Virus record (IMG/VR): IMGVR_UViG_3300024999_000282
Span: 1-31,357 of that record
Reading direction: 5' to 3' (one strand)
From: a virus
DNA: 31,357 bases
Shown piece after piece: positions 13,126 to 21,380 of this stretch; within the stretch, counting starts at the first letter, position 1; every line of letters starts with the position of its first letter. A program made the translations under genes and the position numbers. A model generated the notes under the pieces. The model was not told the DNA's origin and made no database searches. It saw only the letters and a list, made by a program, of their open reading frames with translations.

Positions 13126-15735
13126 ATGGCGGATAATGGAGTGAGCCGGGTTTACCCGCTGTTTTTCCGGCCGGGCGAGGTCGTCGAAGTTCGGGCGCTC
13201 GGGGTGCGCGGGAATTCCCCCGCCTGGGAGGGCTGGACAAACGGCCCGGTGCGCGGCTATTTCGATAATGCGGCGGATTTCGCCCGGGCCGCGGCCGCCG
13301 TGGACAAGGCCGGCGGCAAGGGTGTCTATTTTACGGCCAACCCGGTCAATCCCGACCTGCTGGCCCGGGCGGCCAACCGCCTGCTGCCGACGGACAGTCC
13401 GTCTTCATCAACATCCGACAAGGATATCGTCTGTAGCCGTTGGCTGCTGGTTGACGTGGACCCCGTCCGGCCCGCCGGTATTTCATCCAGCCAGTACGAG
13501 CTGGAGCAGGCCGCCCAGGTGGGCGAGGAGCTGACTGCCTGGCTGGAAAAGGAATGCGGCTGGCCGGCCGGCATCAGGGCCTTGAGCGGCAATGGCTATC
13601 ACATCAATTACCGCCTGCCGGACCTGGAGCCGTGCCCGGAGATCAGCGGATCCGGCGGTCTGCTACACAAGGCGCTGCAGGCGCTGCAGGGCAGGTTTGG
13701 CCGGGATGGGATCAAGATTGACCAGGTCAATTATAACCTGTCCAGGATCTGGAAGCTGTACGGCACCATGGCCCGCAAAGGGGATTCCACCGCGGCCCGG
13801 CCGCACCGCCGGGCCGCGGTGGCCGCTACTGCTCCGGAGCTGCTGGAGCAGGTGGGGCTGGTCAGCCGGCTGCAGTTGGAAGAACTGGCGGCCCTGGCGC
13901 CGGAGCCGGAGAAGAAGCAGGCCCCTCCCCCTTCCCCCCGAAAAGAAAATCAACCGGTGGTCGGCCAGGATGGCGGTAAGAAGTATGATAAGCAGCTGGG
14001 CAAGATCAAGCTGGACGAGTACCTGGCGCACTACAATATCACCGTTACCGCCACCAAAACAGTGGGGACCGGCGGCACCCTGTACGCCTTTGACCAGTGC
14101 GTGTTCAACGAGGAGCACCGGGGGCATAAGTGCTGCGGCCTGGTCTACTCGGACACGCCGCCGCATCTTACCTACCAGTGTTTCCACGACACCTGCAAGG
14201 GCAGGACCTGGAAAGAGGCGCGGCAGATCATTTCCGGGGACGCCAAGCTGGCCCAGTTCTGCGAGGGGTACGATGCGACATGGCGGCCGCCGGCCAAACC
14301 AGCCGCCTTTTACCGCGATCCCACCGAAGATGAAAAGGCGGCCATGGTTGGGGTGGTGGCGGGAGCGGACGGCGTGCCGAGCCCCCTGGAAATAGGGTGG
14401 GATGAGTTTTTCGATAATCTGGACGGCAAGCGGCCCAGTTTCCGGCAGCAGAAATTGGTGGAATATCTGCGCCGGTACCTGGCGCCTATTGTCCATACCA
14501 GCGGCGAATACTGGCGGTACGGCACCGGGAGGTGGCGGGAAATCAGCGCAGCCGAGGTGGGGAAGGTGGCCGCCGTGGCCCTGGGGGAGCAGATGCAGAC
14601 ATCCAGGATCGAAAACGCCGTCAAAGGCCTCAGTTTTTTTAACAACATGGAAGAGACGGGCTGGACTGCGGGGGTGGAGAGTATCGGCAACCTGGTCAAT
14701 GTGGCCAACGGTATGCTGGATATCGAGCAATTCCAGCTGGTGCCGCACCGGGCGGACTTTTACCTGCGCACCCAGGTGTCCACGGCCTTTGACCCTTATG
14801 CCGAGTGTCCGCTGTGGGTCAAGGCTGTGCAGGAGATTTTCGAGGGAGTGGCGGCAAAGATCCTGGTGCTGCAGGAGTTTATGGGCTATCTGCTGATGCC
14901 CACTTGCCGCTATGAAAAATGTGCTTTTTTTTTCGGCACCGGCTCCAACGGCAAGTCCACGGTCCTGGATATTATGACCTGGTTGCTGGGTGAAGATAAC
15001 GTCAGCGCCCTGTCGCTGGAGTCCATGTCCCGGCAGTTCCCCCTGGTCAGTTTGCGGGGCAAAATGCTGAACAGCGCCACCGAGGTGGACACCAAGGACA
15101 AGGCCGGCACTGAGAACCTGAAAAAGATCATTTCCGGGGACCTGCTCAGTTCTGACACAAAATTCGGCAAGGAGATCACGTTTCGCACGTTCTGCAAGTG
15201 TATTTTTGCCATGAATACGCCGCCCACCATCACGGACAAGGCCTATGGGTTTATCCGTAAGATCCTGGTGCTGAATTTCAACCGCCGTTTTGCCGAGCAT
15301 GAGCGGGACAAGTATCTGAAGGACAAGCTGCGGGAGCAGGAGCTGCCCGGGATCCTGAACTGGGCGGTGGAGGGCGCCCGGCGGCTGATCAAGCAGGGCC
15401 GGTTCACCGATGACCAGGTGCTGCGGGATGATGCGGCGGATTTCATGGCCAAGATGAACAACATTCTGGCGTTTGTCATGGATCGCTGCATCCTGCACCC
15501 CAAGGTGCATCAAGAGTCCAATGAGCTGTTTGCCGACTACAAGGAATGGGCTGACGCCAAGCTTTACCGCAAGGTGGGACAGGGGAAATTCGGCGATCAG
15601 CTGGAGAGTCTGGACGGGGTAAAGAAGGAGCGGCCCAGGATCGGGGGAGCCCGTCCCACTGTATTTCGCGGCATCGGGCTGCGGAAGGTGTGGCAGGATG
15701 TGGTCGGCGACGAAGAAAGGGGGTTGAACCTATGA
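13126..15735 (+). CDS. AEP primase / SF3 (D5-type) replicative helicase
   Basis: An 869-residue primase-helicase that would unwind and prime phage DNA. The N-terminal third is an archaeo-eukaryotic-type primase with DVD at Asp110/Asp112 (LLVDVDPVR) and His159 (GNGYHINYR). Residues about 325-357 hold a Cys/His zinc-binding segment (CVFN... CCGLVY... CFHDTCKG). The helicase core begins with Walker A GTGSNGKST at 604-612, followed by the sensor region CIFAMNTPPTITD and Arg-rich RKILVLNFNRRF. The last about 80 residues are the D5-type winged helix, shared with the BRO antirepressor. It begins 3 bp after the upstream stop with no strong ribosome-binding site, so coupling is likely. Confidence 0.95.
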   Translation: MADNGVSRVYPLFFRPGEVVEVRALGVRGNSPAWEGWTNGPVRGYFDNAADFARAAAAVDKAGGKGVYFTANPVNPDLLARAANRLLPTDSPSSSTSDKDIVCSRWLLVDVDPVRPAGISSSQYELEQAAQVGEELTAWLEKECGWPAGIRALSGNGYHINYRLPDLEPCPEISGSGGLLHKALQALQGRFGRDGIKIDQVNYNLSRIWKLYGTMARKGDSTAARPHRRAAVAATAPELLEQVGLVSRLQLEELAALAPEPEKKQAPPPSPRKENQPVVGQDGGKKYDKQLGKIKLDEYLAHYNITVTATKTVGTGGTLYAFDQCVFNEEHRGHKCCGLVYSDTPPHLTYQCFHDTCKGRTWKEARQIISGDAKLAQFCEGYDATWRPPAKPAAFYRDPTEDEKAAMVGVVAGADGVPSPLEIGWDEFFDNLDGKRPSFRQQKLVEYLRRYLAPIVHTSGEYWRYGTGRWREISAAEVGKVAAVALGEQMQTSRIENAVKGLSFFNNMEETGWTAGVESIGNLVNVANGMLDIEQFQLVPHRADFYLRTQVSTAFDPYAECPLWVKAVQEIFEGVAAKILVLQEFMGYLLMPTCRYEKCAFFFGTGSNGKSTVLDIMTWLLGEDNVSALSLESMSRQFPLVSLRGKMLNSATEVDTKDKAGTENLKKIISGDLLSSDTKFGKEITFRTFCKCIFAMNTPPTITDKAYGFIRKILVLNFNRRFAEHERDKYLKDKLREQELPGILNWAVEGARRLIKQGRFTDDQVLRDDAADFMAKMNNILAFVMDRCILHPKVHQESNELFADYKEWADAKLYRKVGQGKFGDQLESLDGVKKERPRIGGARPTVFRGIGLRKVWQDVVGDEERGLNL

Positions 15736-15932
15736 GAGACGTGGTGTGGTTTGGGCTGGTGGCGGTCGGGGCGCTGGCTGCGGTGATTTTTGCGCTGCGG
15801 TTCCACGACTGGGCTACCTATGGTGAGGGGGAACGGCGTTGGGACGCGGAACGCGGGTACCAGCGCGTTTTTGATCTGCCGTGGCCGGCGGCGGTGGCTG
15901 TGTTTGCCCTGCTGGCGGCCTGGCTGATGTGA
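15732..15932 (+). CDS. Small two-pass membrane protein
   Basis: The product has 66 residues. Its ATG overlaps the primase stop (ATGA) and GGGGG lies upstream. Two membrane helices, about residues 4-22 (VVWFGLVAVGALAAVIFAL) and 49-65 (PWPAAVAVFALLAAWLM), are joined by a charged loop (HDWATYGEGERRWDAERGY). It is too isolated from lysis genes to call a holin with confidence. Function unknown. Confidence 0.65.
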   Translation: MRDVVWFGLVAVGALAAVIFALRFHDWATYGEGERRWDAERGYQRVFDLPWPAAVAVFALLAAWLM

Positions 15933-15961
15933 TTAAAATCTGACAAGGAAGGGAGTGGGTC

Positions 15962-16225
15962 ATGACTGGTGATGATGGTGAGGATGAGGCATTGTTGCAA
16001 CGGGATGTATCCGGGCTGCAATCTGTGGAAGTCAGGCGGGTGACGGATCAGGGTCCCTTTATGCTGTCGCTGCAGCTGGCGGATTTTACCGTCGGGACGA
16101 TTATCTGTCGTCATGCGACGTTTGACAGTGTGGCGCGGGATCTGGAAAAGCTGGCCGCCTCCCTGCGCCGCAAGGGTGAAATGTGCCGGCAAGCGCCGCG
16201 GGTGGCTGTGCCGGCCAGCCACTAA
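15962..16225 (+). CDS. Small early protein, unknown function
   Basis: The product has 87 residues, ATG preceded by AAGGAAGGGAGTGGGTC. The centre is beta-rich (VEVRRVTDQGPFMLSLQLADFTVGTIICRH) and is followed by an amphipathic basic helix (FDSVARDLEKLAASLRRKGEM). No membrane segment, zinc motif or known domain. It belongs to the early operon between the primase and the exonuclease. Confidence 0.7.
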   Translation: MTGDDGEDEALLQRDVSGLQSVEVRRVTDQGPFMLSLQLADFTVGTIICRHATFDSVARDLEKLAASLRRKGEMCRQAPRVAVPASH

Positions 16226-16261
16226 GGGCTGGTCCGGAGAAAAAAATAAAGGAGGATGTGA

Positions 16262-16657
16262 GTGGAAAAGACAGCAGAGGTAGAAAAAGCAATTCATGGT
16301 TCCAACACCCAGTGGGCAGGGGCGGCGCAGGCGGCGCCGCAGGCCGATGCGGACCGGTGGCGGGAAATCAGAGTGTCGCCCGGTTATGATTCCCTCTATC
16401 TGGTCCTGCAGGAAGCACTGGATCAGGCGCAGATTGGCAAGGGGGTGGAGCGGCACGCCGAGGATGGGGAGCCGTTCGACCAGCAGTTGATCTGCGCCAT
16501 TACCAGGAGAGTTGGGTTGGGATTCCCCTTGGGGCAGGCGATCAAAAAAGCGATAGAGAGCACGCGGCTGGGCGGCGAGGCCGGGGCGCAGGAGCTGCTC
16601 GGGGCCATCAACTATTTAAGCGCCGCAGTGATCTGTGGCCGGGAAGGGATATCATGA
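16262..16657 (+). CDS. Early protein of unknown function
   Basis: The product has 131 residues. GTG at 16262 is chosen because an excellent ribosome-binding site (AAGGAGGATGTGA) precedes it. The first about 45 residues are Ala/Gln-rich; the rest is helical (SLYLVLQEALDQAQIGKGVERHAEDGEPFDQQLICAITRRVG...). Its stop overlaps the start of the exonuclease gene by four bases, suggesting coupled expression and perhaps a partner role. No known family. Confidence 0.72.
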   Translation: MEKTAEVEKAIHGSNTQWAGAAQAAPQADADRWREIRVSPGYDSLYLVLQEALDQAQIGKGVERHAEDGEPFDQQLICAITRRVGLGFPLGQAIKKAIESTRLGGEAGAQELLGAINYLSAAVICGREGIS

Positions 16658-17280
16658 CGGATGGGGTGGTGGTTTATGACTGCGAGATCAAGCGGCTGGT
16701 GTTGCCGGCCGGGGAGGAGCGGCAGGACGGGGTGGAATACTGCGCCGGCTGGGAGGACTTCACCGGCATGGGTATTTCCTGTATCTGTGCCCTGGATGTG
16801 CTGCAGGGCCGGCCGCGGGTGTTTTTTGAGGATAATTTCGCTGATTTTCAAGAGCTGGTGGCCAGCAGCCGGGTGGTGGTGGGGTTTAATAACCATCGGT
16901 TTGACGATCGGTTGTGCGCGGCCCATGGGATTTGGATTCGTCCCGAACAATCCCAAGACCTGATGCAGATAATCTGGCAGGCCGCCGGCCTGGGGCCTGC
17001 TTACCAGCGCGATTCGCATGGAGATTTCACCCTCGACAAGCTGTGCCGGGCGAATTTCGGCGACGGCAAGGTCGTGTCCGGCGCCATGGCTCCCCTGTGG
17101 TGGCAGGCCGGGCAGTATGGTCGGGTGGCGGATTATTGCCTGCGTGACGTCATGCTCACCGTCCAGCTGCTGGACATAATCAGTACCAACGGCAGGGTGG
17201 TGGATCCACGGGACACAACGAAACATATCATAATTGACCCGGACGCAGCGGCCGCGTTGGCGTGGTTTAGTCGGGGCTGA
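16654..17280 (+). CDS. DEDDy-type 3'-5' exonuclease (RNase H fold)
   Basis: The product has 208 residues and resembles the proofreading-exonuclease superfamily. Exo I is VVYDCEIK (Asp9, Glu11). Exo II is VVGFNNHRFDDRL (Asp84 after Phe83). Exo III is DYCLRDVMLTVQLL, with Tyr161 and Asp165 spaced as in the DEDDy group. All four metal ligands are therefore visible. It is a stand-alone exonuclease with no polymerase domain, which suggests work in phage replication, recombination or end processing with the host polymerase. The preceding gene ends inside its first codon. Confidence 0.83.
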   Translation: MTDGVVVYDCEIKRLVLPAGEERQDGVEYCAGWEDFTGMGISCICALDVLQGRPRVFFEDNFADFQELVASSRVVVGFNNHRFDDRLCAAHGIWIRPEQSQDLMQIIWQAAGLGPAYQRDSHGDFTLDKLCRANFGDGKVVSGAMAPLWWQAGQYGRVADYCLRDVMLTVQLLDIISTNGRVVDPRDTTKHIIIDPDAAAALAWFSRG

Positions 17281-17308
17281 ATTCATTCATCAAACAGGAG
17301 GCGGGAAA

Positions 17309-17809
17309 ATGGCGAAAACAACATTTGAGGAATTTGCCGCGGAGCGCGGCATTTTACTGCAGGACTGGCAGGTGAAGGCGGGGAATGCCCTGCTGGCTGT
17401 GATACAGGAACAGCAGACCAGCGGGACCGGCAAGACTTTTCTGCTTGATCTGCTGCGTGCTTTCATCAATGTGTGCGGCAACGACTTTGCGGTGGTTCAA
17501 CCGGCTGAGGCGGAAAATGAGGTTGTGCGGCCGCTTTTGATCGGCGAGTTAACCACCTGGGCGATAGATCAGGTAATTGAGGAGCTGCGCAAGGCCGAGG
17601 AGAAGCACCCGAGTTGGCCGGTGGACCAGGTGCATGCGGTCTCCATCATGTCCGAGGAGGTGGGCAAGGCGGTGCGGGCCGCCAATGATTACGAGTTCTT
17701 CGACCATGGCCAGGGTCAGATTAACGAGCTGGCCAATAAGCTGGCCCGGAGCGGGGCCATGGTGGTGCGGTGCCTGGAAAATCTCAAAGCCTTTGTAAGG
17801 GGGCTGTGA
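17309..17809 (+). CDS. Phage NTP-pyrophosphatase-like protein with an N-terminal P-loop fragment
   Basis: The product has 166 residues, ATG after CAGGAGGCGGGAAA. The C-terminal half (about 98-160) resembles phage all-alpha NTP-pyrophosphatases of the MazG type: HPSWPVDQVHAVSIMSEEVGKAVRAAND, with Glu116/Glu117, then INELANKLARSGAMVVRCLENL, where the expected second acidic pair is replaced by Glu140 and Asn143. The N-terminal half reads ILLQDWQVKAGNALL then QQTSGTGKTFLLDLLRAF, a helicase motif I-like Walker A (GTGKT at 39-43), but no Walker B follows. It may be a fusion of a helicase remnant with an NTPase, or use the P-loop as a nucleotide site. Confidence 0.75.
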   Translation: MAKTTFEEFAAERGILLQDWQVKAGNALLAVIQEQQTSGTGKTFLLDLLRAFINVCGNDFAVVQPAEAENEVVRPLLIGELTTWAIDQVIEELRKAEEKHPSWPVDQVHAVSIMSEEVGKAVRAANDYEFFDHGQGQINELANKLARSGAMVVRCLENLKAFVRGL

Positions 17810-17967
17810 TGCAGTGCCCGGTTTGCAAGGCGGAAAACGATCCGCGCACGTTTGCCGTGGAGACTTCCGCGGAGGAGGACGGGGTGGAAGTGAGTTTCAC
17901 CTGTGGTGGATGCGGCGCTGATCTGTATGTGGTGCTGCAGCCGGAGGTTTTTGAGGAGGTTGATTAG
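17809..17967 (+). CDS. Small zinc-ribbon protein
   Basis: The product has 52 residues, and its ATG overlaps the previous stop (TGATG). CPVC at residues 3-6 and CGGC near residues 32-35 form a zinc ribbon; the rest is acidic (TSAEEDGVEVSF, PEVFEEVD). Such proteins are common in phage early regions and may modify host transcription, but no partner can be named. Confidence 0.72.
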   Translation: MQCPVCKAENDPRTFAVETSAEEDGVEVSFTCGGCGADLYVVLQPEVFEEVD

Positions 17968-18125
17968 GTTTGATTTTGCAGGCTGGTGCGGGACAGAAGG
18001 GGGCAGCATTGGATAACTCAACGGTCAGAGTTTGGCGGTTAGTGTGCTTGGTTCAACTCCATAGCTGGCTGTTTCCCGAAACCGCCGCCGTGCCGGCCTG
18101 CATTTTTGACAAAGGAGCAAGGGCT

Positions 18126-18470
18126 ATGTCTGGAAGCGGGAAAAGGAAGAGACCGGCTGTGGGTGACCGGGTGGGTGCCATTCTCTGTACGGTGAAGGAA
18201 GAGGCAAAGTTTTTAGGATATGGGGTCTATGTCGGCGATTTTGTGCCGCAGGAGGCCAAGGGCTGGTTCGCCCAGGGCATTAAAGCCGCCGGGCAGGTGA
18301 ACCCCCGGCTCGATCTGGATAACGGCCAGCGGGTGTATGGCTGCGAATGCTGGTGGGGTTCGGAAGAGGAGATCCGCGAGTTGCTGACCGGCTACCAGGT
18401 GACCATGGTGGATATTGACCAGGTGCGGGCCGCCCAGGGGGTTAATAAGTCTGCCGAGGCCTTGGCGTGA
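18126..18470 (+). CDS. Conserved-looking phage protein, unknown function
   Basis: The product has 114 residues. ATG at 18126 follows AAGGAGCAAGGGCT; the frame is open further upstream, but no better start exists. The body reads AVGDRVGAILCTVKEEAKFLGYGVYVGDFVP then LDLDNGQRVYGCECWWGSEEEIRELL, a pattern I recall from small proteins in other phages and prophages without a function. The basic start (SGSGKRKRP) could bind nucleic acid. The next gene overlaps its stop. Confidence 0.75.
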   Translation: MSGSGKRKRPAVGDRVGAILCTVKEEAKFLGYGVYVGDFVPQEAKGWFAQGIKAAGQVNPRLDLDNGQRVYGCECWWGSEEEIRELLTGYQVTMVDIDQVRAAQGVNKSAEALA

Positions 18471-18685
18471 TTGTGGCGCCAGGCCGGCCGCCGGCGGCCG
18501 CGGAGAAAAAGCCGGCGATTCATGTCGGTTGCCCGGCCTGGCCGGAGAAGATCAGGGATAAGCCGGCCGGGCCGGATGAGGCGTGGTGTTTGGAGGCCAG
18601 GACCAGGGCCTCACTGGATCCGGTCGGCGGCTGGTGTCGGCGGGCCAGGTGTTCCTATCATTTCCCAGCGTTGAAAAAGGAGTAG
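18467..18685 (+). CDS. Small Cys-containing early protein
   Basis: The product has 72 residues and a GTG start at 18467 overlapping the upstream stop by four bases. There is no independent ribosome-binding site, so it relies on coupling. The N-terminus is Pro/Ala-rich (APGRPPAAAEKKP) and four cysteines are scattered (VGCPAW, AWCLEA, GWCRRARCSYHF). The C-terminal CRRARCSYHF could bind a metal. It is less certain than its neighbours because composition alone could keep this GC-rich frame open. Confidence 0.5.
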   Translation: MIVAPGRPPAAAEKKPAIHVGCPAWPEKIRDKPAGPDEAWCLEARTRASLDPVGGWCRRARCSYHFPALKKE

Positions 18686-18690
18686 GGTGG

Positions 18691-19119
18691 ATGAACTACA
18701 GACAAAGGCGAATGGTTGAGAAGATAGCGTGGGAGTTATTGCACAAAAAAAAGATAGGGAGGCGTATTCCGTGTTCCCATCATATCTTTGACGGTTCCGG
18801 TGTTTGCGTGAGATGCGGGTGCGGAAAAGTTTATGCTATCCAACACCCGCATGAGTGTGAAGGGTCCGCCATGGTGTGGTTCCCCTTTCCCCAGGTCAAG
18901 CCTGATCATGGGCAGGTTTGCATTGTCGCCGCCGGTCCTGAGCGGCAGGCCCAACACCTTGGTTTGGTGTGGGATGGTGATGATTTCGTATGGGCGCAGG
19001 ATATCGGTCTGGATCAGTTCCCGACTGAACTGGCAACGGCCTGGATGCCCTGGCCTGCGGATCCGCCGGCATGTCTAAAGCGGTCGTCATTAAAACAAGG
19101 AGGGGGCAATGAATACTGA
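18691..19119 (+). CDS. Zinc-binding protein with a DUF551-like C-terminal domain
   Basis: The product has 142 residues, ATG after AAAGGAGTAGGGTGG. Residues about 28-56 carry a Cys/His cluster (Cys28, His30, His31, Cys39, Cys42, Cys44, Cys56) likely to bind zinc. The C-terminal half matches the DUF551 pattern known from many phage accessory proteins: MVWFPFPQVKPDHGQVCIVA near the start and ATAWMPWP near the end. DUF551 has no known biochemical function. The gene overlaps the next by 11 bases. Confidence 0.75.
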   Translation: MNYRQRRMVEKIAWELLHKKKIGRRIPCSHHIFDGSGVCVRCGCGKVYAIQHPHECEGSAMVWFPFPQVKPDHGQVCIVAAGPERQAQHLGLVWDGDDFVWAQDIGLDQFPTELATAWMPWPADPPACLKRSSLKQGGGNEY

Positions 19120-19513
19120 TAATGGTGGGGAAAATCACGGCATGCCGACGGACGAGGAGATGGAGCTTTTCCGGCGGGATTTTGTCCGGCTGATTGAGGA
19201 AATGGGGGCCATGGCTAACCATCGGTTCCTGATTGGGCCGTCCGGGGAGTCGGTCAAGGGACTGCTGCGATTGGTGGTAAATACCATGCTGATCCTCGAG
19301 AACGGGGGCGGGCAGCCGCAGATGCTGGCTGTGGTTCATAATCCGGCGCCGGCGGCCGGCCAGGGGGACCAGGTGTCCATATTGGTGGCCGGCACGTCCA
19401 GTAATGATCTGCATGCCGCCATGGGACTACTGAAGCTGGCCAATGTGTTTTTGCTGAAAACTGTGGAAGCAATTGCCGCCGGCGGGGATATGCCGGCCAT
19501 GCAGGTGCATTGA
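19109..19513 (+). CDS. Phage protein of unknown function, mostly helical
   Basis: The product has 134 residues. AAGGAGGGGGCA precedes the ATG. The N-terminal half is charged and helical (EEMELFRRDFVRLIEEMGAMANHRFLIG); the central LRLVVNTMLILENGG and C-terminal AAMGLLKLANVFLLKTVEAIA segments are amphipathic. No catalytic motif, zinc site or signal peptide. It is part of the accessory end of the early operon. Confidence 0.7.
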   Translation: MNTDNGGENHGMPTDEEMELFRRDFVRLIEEMGAMANHRFLIGPSGESVKGLLRLVVNTMLILENGGGQPQMLAVVHNPAPAAGQGDQVSILVAGTSSNDLHAAMGLLKLANVFLLKTVEAIAAGGDMPAMQVH

Positions 19514-19526
19514 GGAGAGGGGTGAA

Positions 19527-19964
19527 ATGGGGAAAAAAACAGCCAAAACCATCCGCTACTCAGGATTCCTGTATGACCGGTTGGCCATGTGGGAATGTTT
19601 TATGTTTCTCTTCCGCAAGGCCCCTAAGTTGTCCGCTGCTCCCGTGGAGTTGGGAGACGGGTCGTTGATGGTCCCGGGGGACCGTTTTGTGGAAATCGGC
19701 GGCAAAAAGACCTCGGCCGGGTTTACCAGGTTCAAGATGTTGCCGGGCCATGCCCTGGAGTATGCCGGCAGCTTCTCCGACCTGACCGGCACGGCGCTCT
19801 GTTTCCATCAGGTAACGGACGGGAAAAGGGATGAGCGGCCGGTGGAGGGATATGCGTCCACGTTTTACGGCTGGATGGCTACCAGCATTGACGGATGTTG
19901 GGTGCATGGCACGCCGGCTGTGGCTGGCAGGGTGGTCGAGACAAATAAGATCGTGCGGGCTTGA
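19527..19964 (+). CDS. Phage protein of unknown function
   Basis: The product has 145 residues with ATG after GAGGAGAGGGGTGAA. A basic start (MGKKTAKTIRYSG) leads into an aromatic helix (YDRLAMWECFMFLFRKAP) and a beta-rich remainder (LMVPGDRFVEIGGKKTSAGFTRFKML, YASTFYGWMATSIDGCWVHG). No recognised domain. It is the last of the tightly packed early genes; a gap and a change in base composition follow. Confidence 0.68.
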   Translation: MGKKTAKTIRYSGFLYDRLAMWECFMFLFRKAPKLSAAPVELGDGSLMVPGDRFVEIGGKKTSAGFTRFKMLPGHALEYAGSFSDLTGTALCFHQVTDGKRDERPVEGYASTFYGWMATSIDGCWVHGTPAVAGRVVETNKIVRA

Positions 19965-20021
19965 TCGTGGCCCATAATCTGGGTCTGCCAGCACAAAATT
20001 CATAACTCGAAGGAGGTTGCT

Positions 20022-20570
20022 ATGAGAGGAAAAGTCCCTGATTTGATTATTAACAAGGCTGTAGATATTTGGTGCAAAAAATTATTCACCCCTGTTTTCG
20101 ATAACGGGGACAACTCTTTAGCGGGGGCCATGACGCAAATGTTGGCGCTGATGAATATCCAAAACGACAAGGAAAAAATACCAAACATAGCCGCCAGAGT
20201 TGAAACATTCAGGCAGGTGCTCACCGCCGAACTCATTCGTTTGCGCGATGAACCCCAGAGCGGAGAACTTTTTCCGCCATGGCTTGGTGTCGATTATGGC
20301 CCATGTAAAGTTTTGGGCAATGCGGCTGACAAAGCAGGGATTCCTCGCTCGCAATTTTCCTGTAAATCGTCGGTTTCAATGCGAGCGGGTAGCCTTGCCG
20401 TTAGTTTTGGTTATGGAGCCCCCCTTACAAATTATTACCCACTTCCTGACGGGCGATGGCTTTTGACCAGTATTACAGCCAATGATGCCGAAATGGTCAA
20501 GGTCATCAGTTCAGTTATGGGGGGCAACCCCCTCGGGTTGTCGGTAGAATGCCCGGCAGACAGCGTTTAA
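20022..20570 (+). CDS. Orphan protein in a lower-GC accessory patch
   Basis: The product has 182 residues; AAGGAGGTTGCT precedes the ATG. The sequence looks soluble: helical first half (PDLIINKAVDIWCKKLF, MLALMNIQNDKEK, RVETFRQVLTAELIRL) and a beta-rich second half (GSLAVSFGYGAPLTNYYPLPDGRWLL). No family recognised. Codon use looks more AT-rich than its neighbours, suggesting recent acquisition. The first copy of a 24-bp direct repeat lies within its last codons. Confidence 0.7.
   Translation: MRGKVPDLIINKAVDIWCKKLFTPVFDNGDNSLAGAMTQMLALMNIQNDKEKIPNIAARVETFRQVLTAELIRLRDEPQSGELFPPWLGVDYGPCKVLGNAADKAGIPRSQFSCKSSVSMRAGSLAVSFGYGAPLTNYYPLPDGRWLLTSITANDAEMVKVISSVMGGNPLGLSVECPADSV
20525..20548 (+). 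repeat. 24-bp direct repeat, copy 1
   Basis: A 24-bp sequence identical to 21381-21404. It starts with CAACCCCCTCGGGTTG, which can form a six-base-pair hairpin (CAACCC/GGGTTG) with a four-base loop. Here it ends exactly before the ATG of a small gene, inside the 3' end of the preceding gene. Confidence 0.95.
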
Positions 20571-20725
20571 ACACTGAATTTACTGGTTGTATTTCCATCC
20601 AGAGTACAGACGAGTTGCGGGTGCTCGTTGAATTGCTTTGTCATTCAAATGGCGCGCCATGTTTTGACATACGGATTGCGAGACTTCGCAAAGAAGCGAC
20701 AATGTTGTGGGATGACAGGAAATAG
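20549..20725 (+). CDS. Small protein of unknown function (58 residues)
   Basis: ATG at 20549 begins directly after the 24-bp repeat and overlaps the previous gene by 22 bases in another frame. The product starts MPGRQRLNTEFTGCISIQ, has a helical acidic middle (TDELRVLVELLCH), and ends with a basic helix (RIARLRKEATMLWDDRK). The amino-acid make-up is protein-like, but there is no strong ribosome-binding site, so the call is tentative. No family recognised. Confidence 0.5.
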   Translation: MPGRQRLNTEFTGCISIQSTDELRVLVELLCHSNGAPCFDIRIARLRKEATMLWDDRK

Positions 20726-20808
20726 AACGGTTTTAGCTGTGCTGCAAGCGCAGCGCAGACAGTCACCAGCGTTTTGTTATGATGAGCTGGTGCCACGGAG
20801 GAACACTG

Positions 20809-21315
20809 ATGGCAACAACACTTTTCTACTGGTATGGCTGGATATTTGTTCGTCCTCGGCGCTGGTTCTTCGGCAGGATGCTAGGACGTGGTTCGTTTGG
20901 GCTGCGGCTGCTTCCGAAACGTGAGGAGTATTGGGGCTGGCGCTGGCCGAATCTTCACTGGTGGCTGCTGTATAAAACCATCTTTAATTTCTGTTCTTGG
21001 CTGTCATGGGACGGCTGGCGTCCATTCTGTGATTGGACTGGCGGTTATCGCCGCACATTCCCTTGGATAGCAAGGATGATAAAACGCCTCGGTGAAACCA
21101 CTGCCGGTGTTCACTGCCACGGATGCGAGTGCTGGCATTGCGGGGCCGAAGATTGCGACCAGTGTACCCTTTCCGACGATGAAACCGGGACGACCTTTAT
21201 TCTGGAGGAAACGTGGACGGAGGGGACTCAGGAAGGAACAGACCACCGATTCAGAGGTATCACCATCTGCCCGAAATGTGGATATCGTGCCGAATATCAG
21301 GACGGATCACTGTAA
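20809..21315 (+). CDS. Trp-rich protein with C-terminal zinc-binding clusters
   Basis: The product has 168 residues. ATG at 20809 follows GGAGGAACACTG. The first 95 residues are strikingly rich in Trp, Phe, Tyr and Arg (FYWYGWIFVRPRRWFFGRML, EYWGWRWPNLHWWLL) and may be membrane-surface associated. Then come two cysteine clusters: C103, C106, C108, C111, C116 and C119 (HGCECWHCG...DCDQC), and CPKC at 154-157. It lies between the two copies of the 24-bp repeat, suggesting a mobile cargo gene. Function unknown. Confidence 0.72.
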   Translation: MATTLFYWYGWIFVRPRRWFFGRMLGRGSFGLRLLPKREEYWGWRWPNLHWWLLYKTIFNFCSWLSWDGWRPFCDWTGGYRRTFPWIARMIKRLGETTAGVHCHGCECWHCGAEDCDQCTLSDDETGTTFILEETWTEGTQEGTDHRFRGITICPKCGYRAEYQDGSL

Positions 21316-21380
21316 GCATCATAACGACCAGCATAACCAGCGGCGGCCCAATGAGCCCAGCTAAAACCACCGCGCATCCC

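Noticed and set aside
13663-15513. 616-codon open frame on the minus strand
   Set aside because: It lies wholly antisense to the primase-helicase, whose motifs are unmistakable. High GC at the third codon position keeps the opposite strand open; the translation is low-complexity and His/Gln/Leu-rich.
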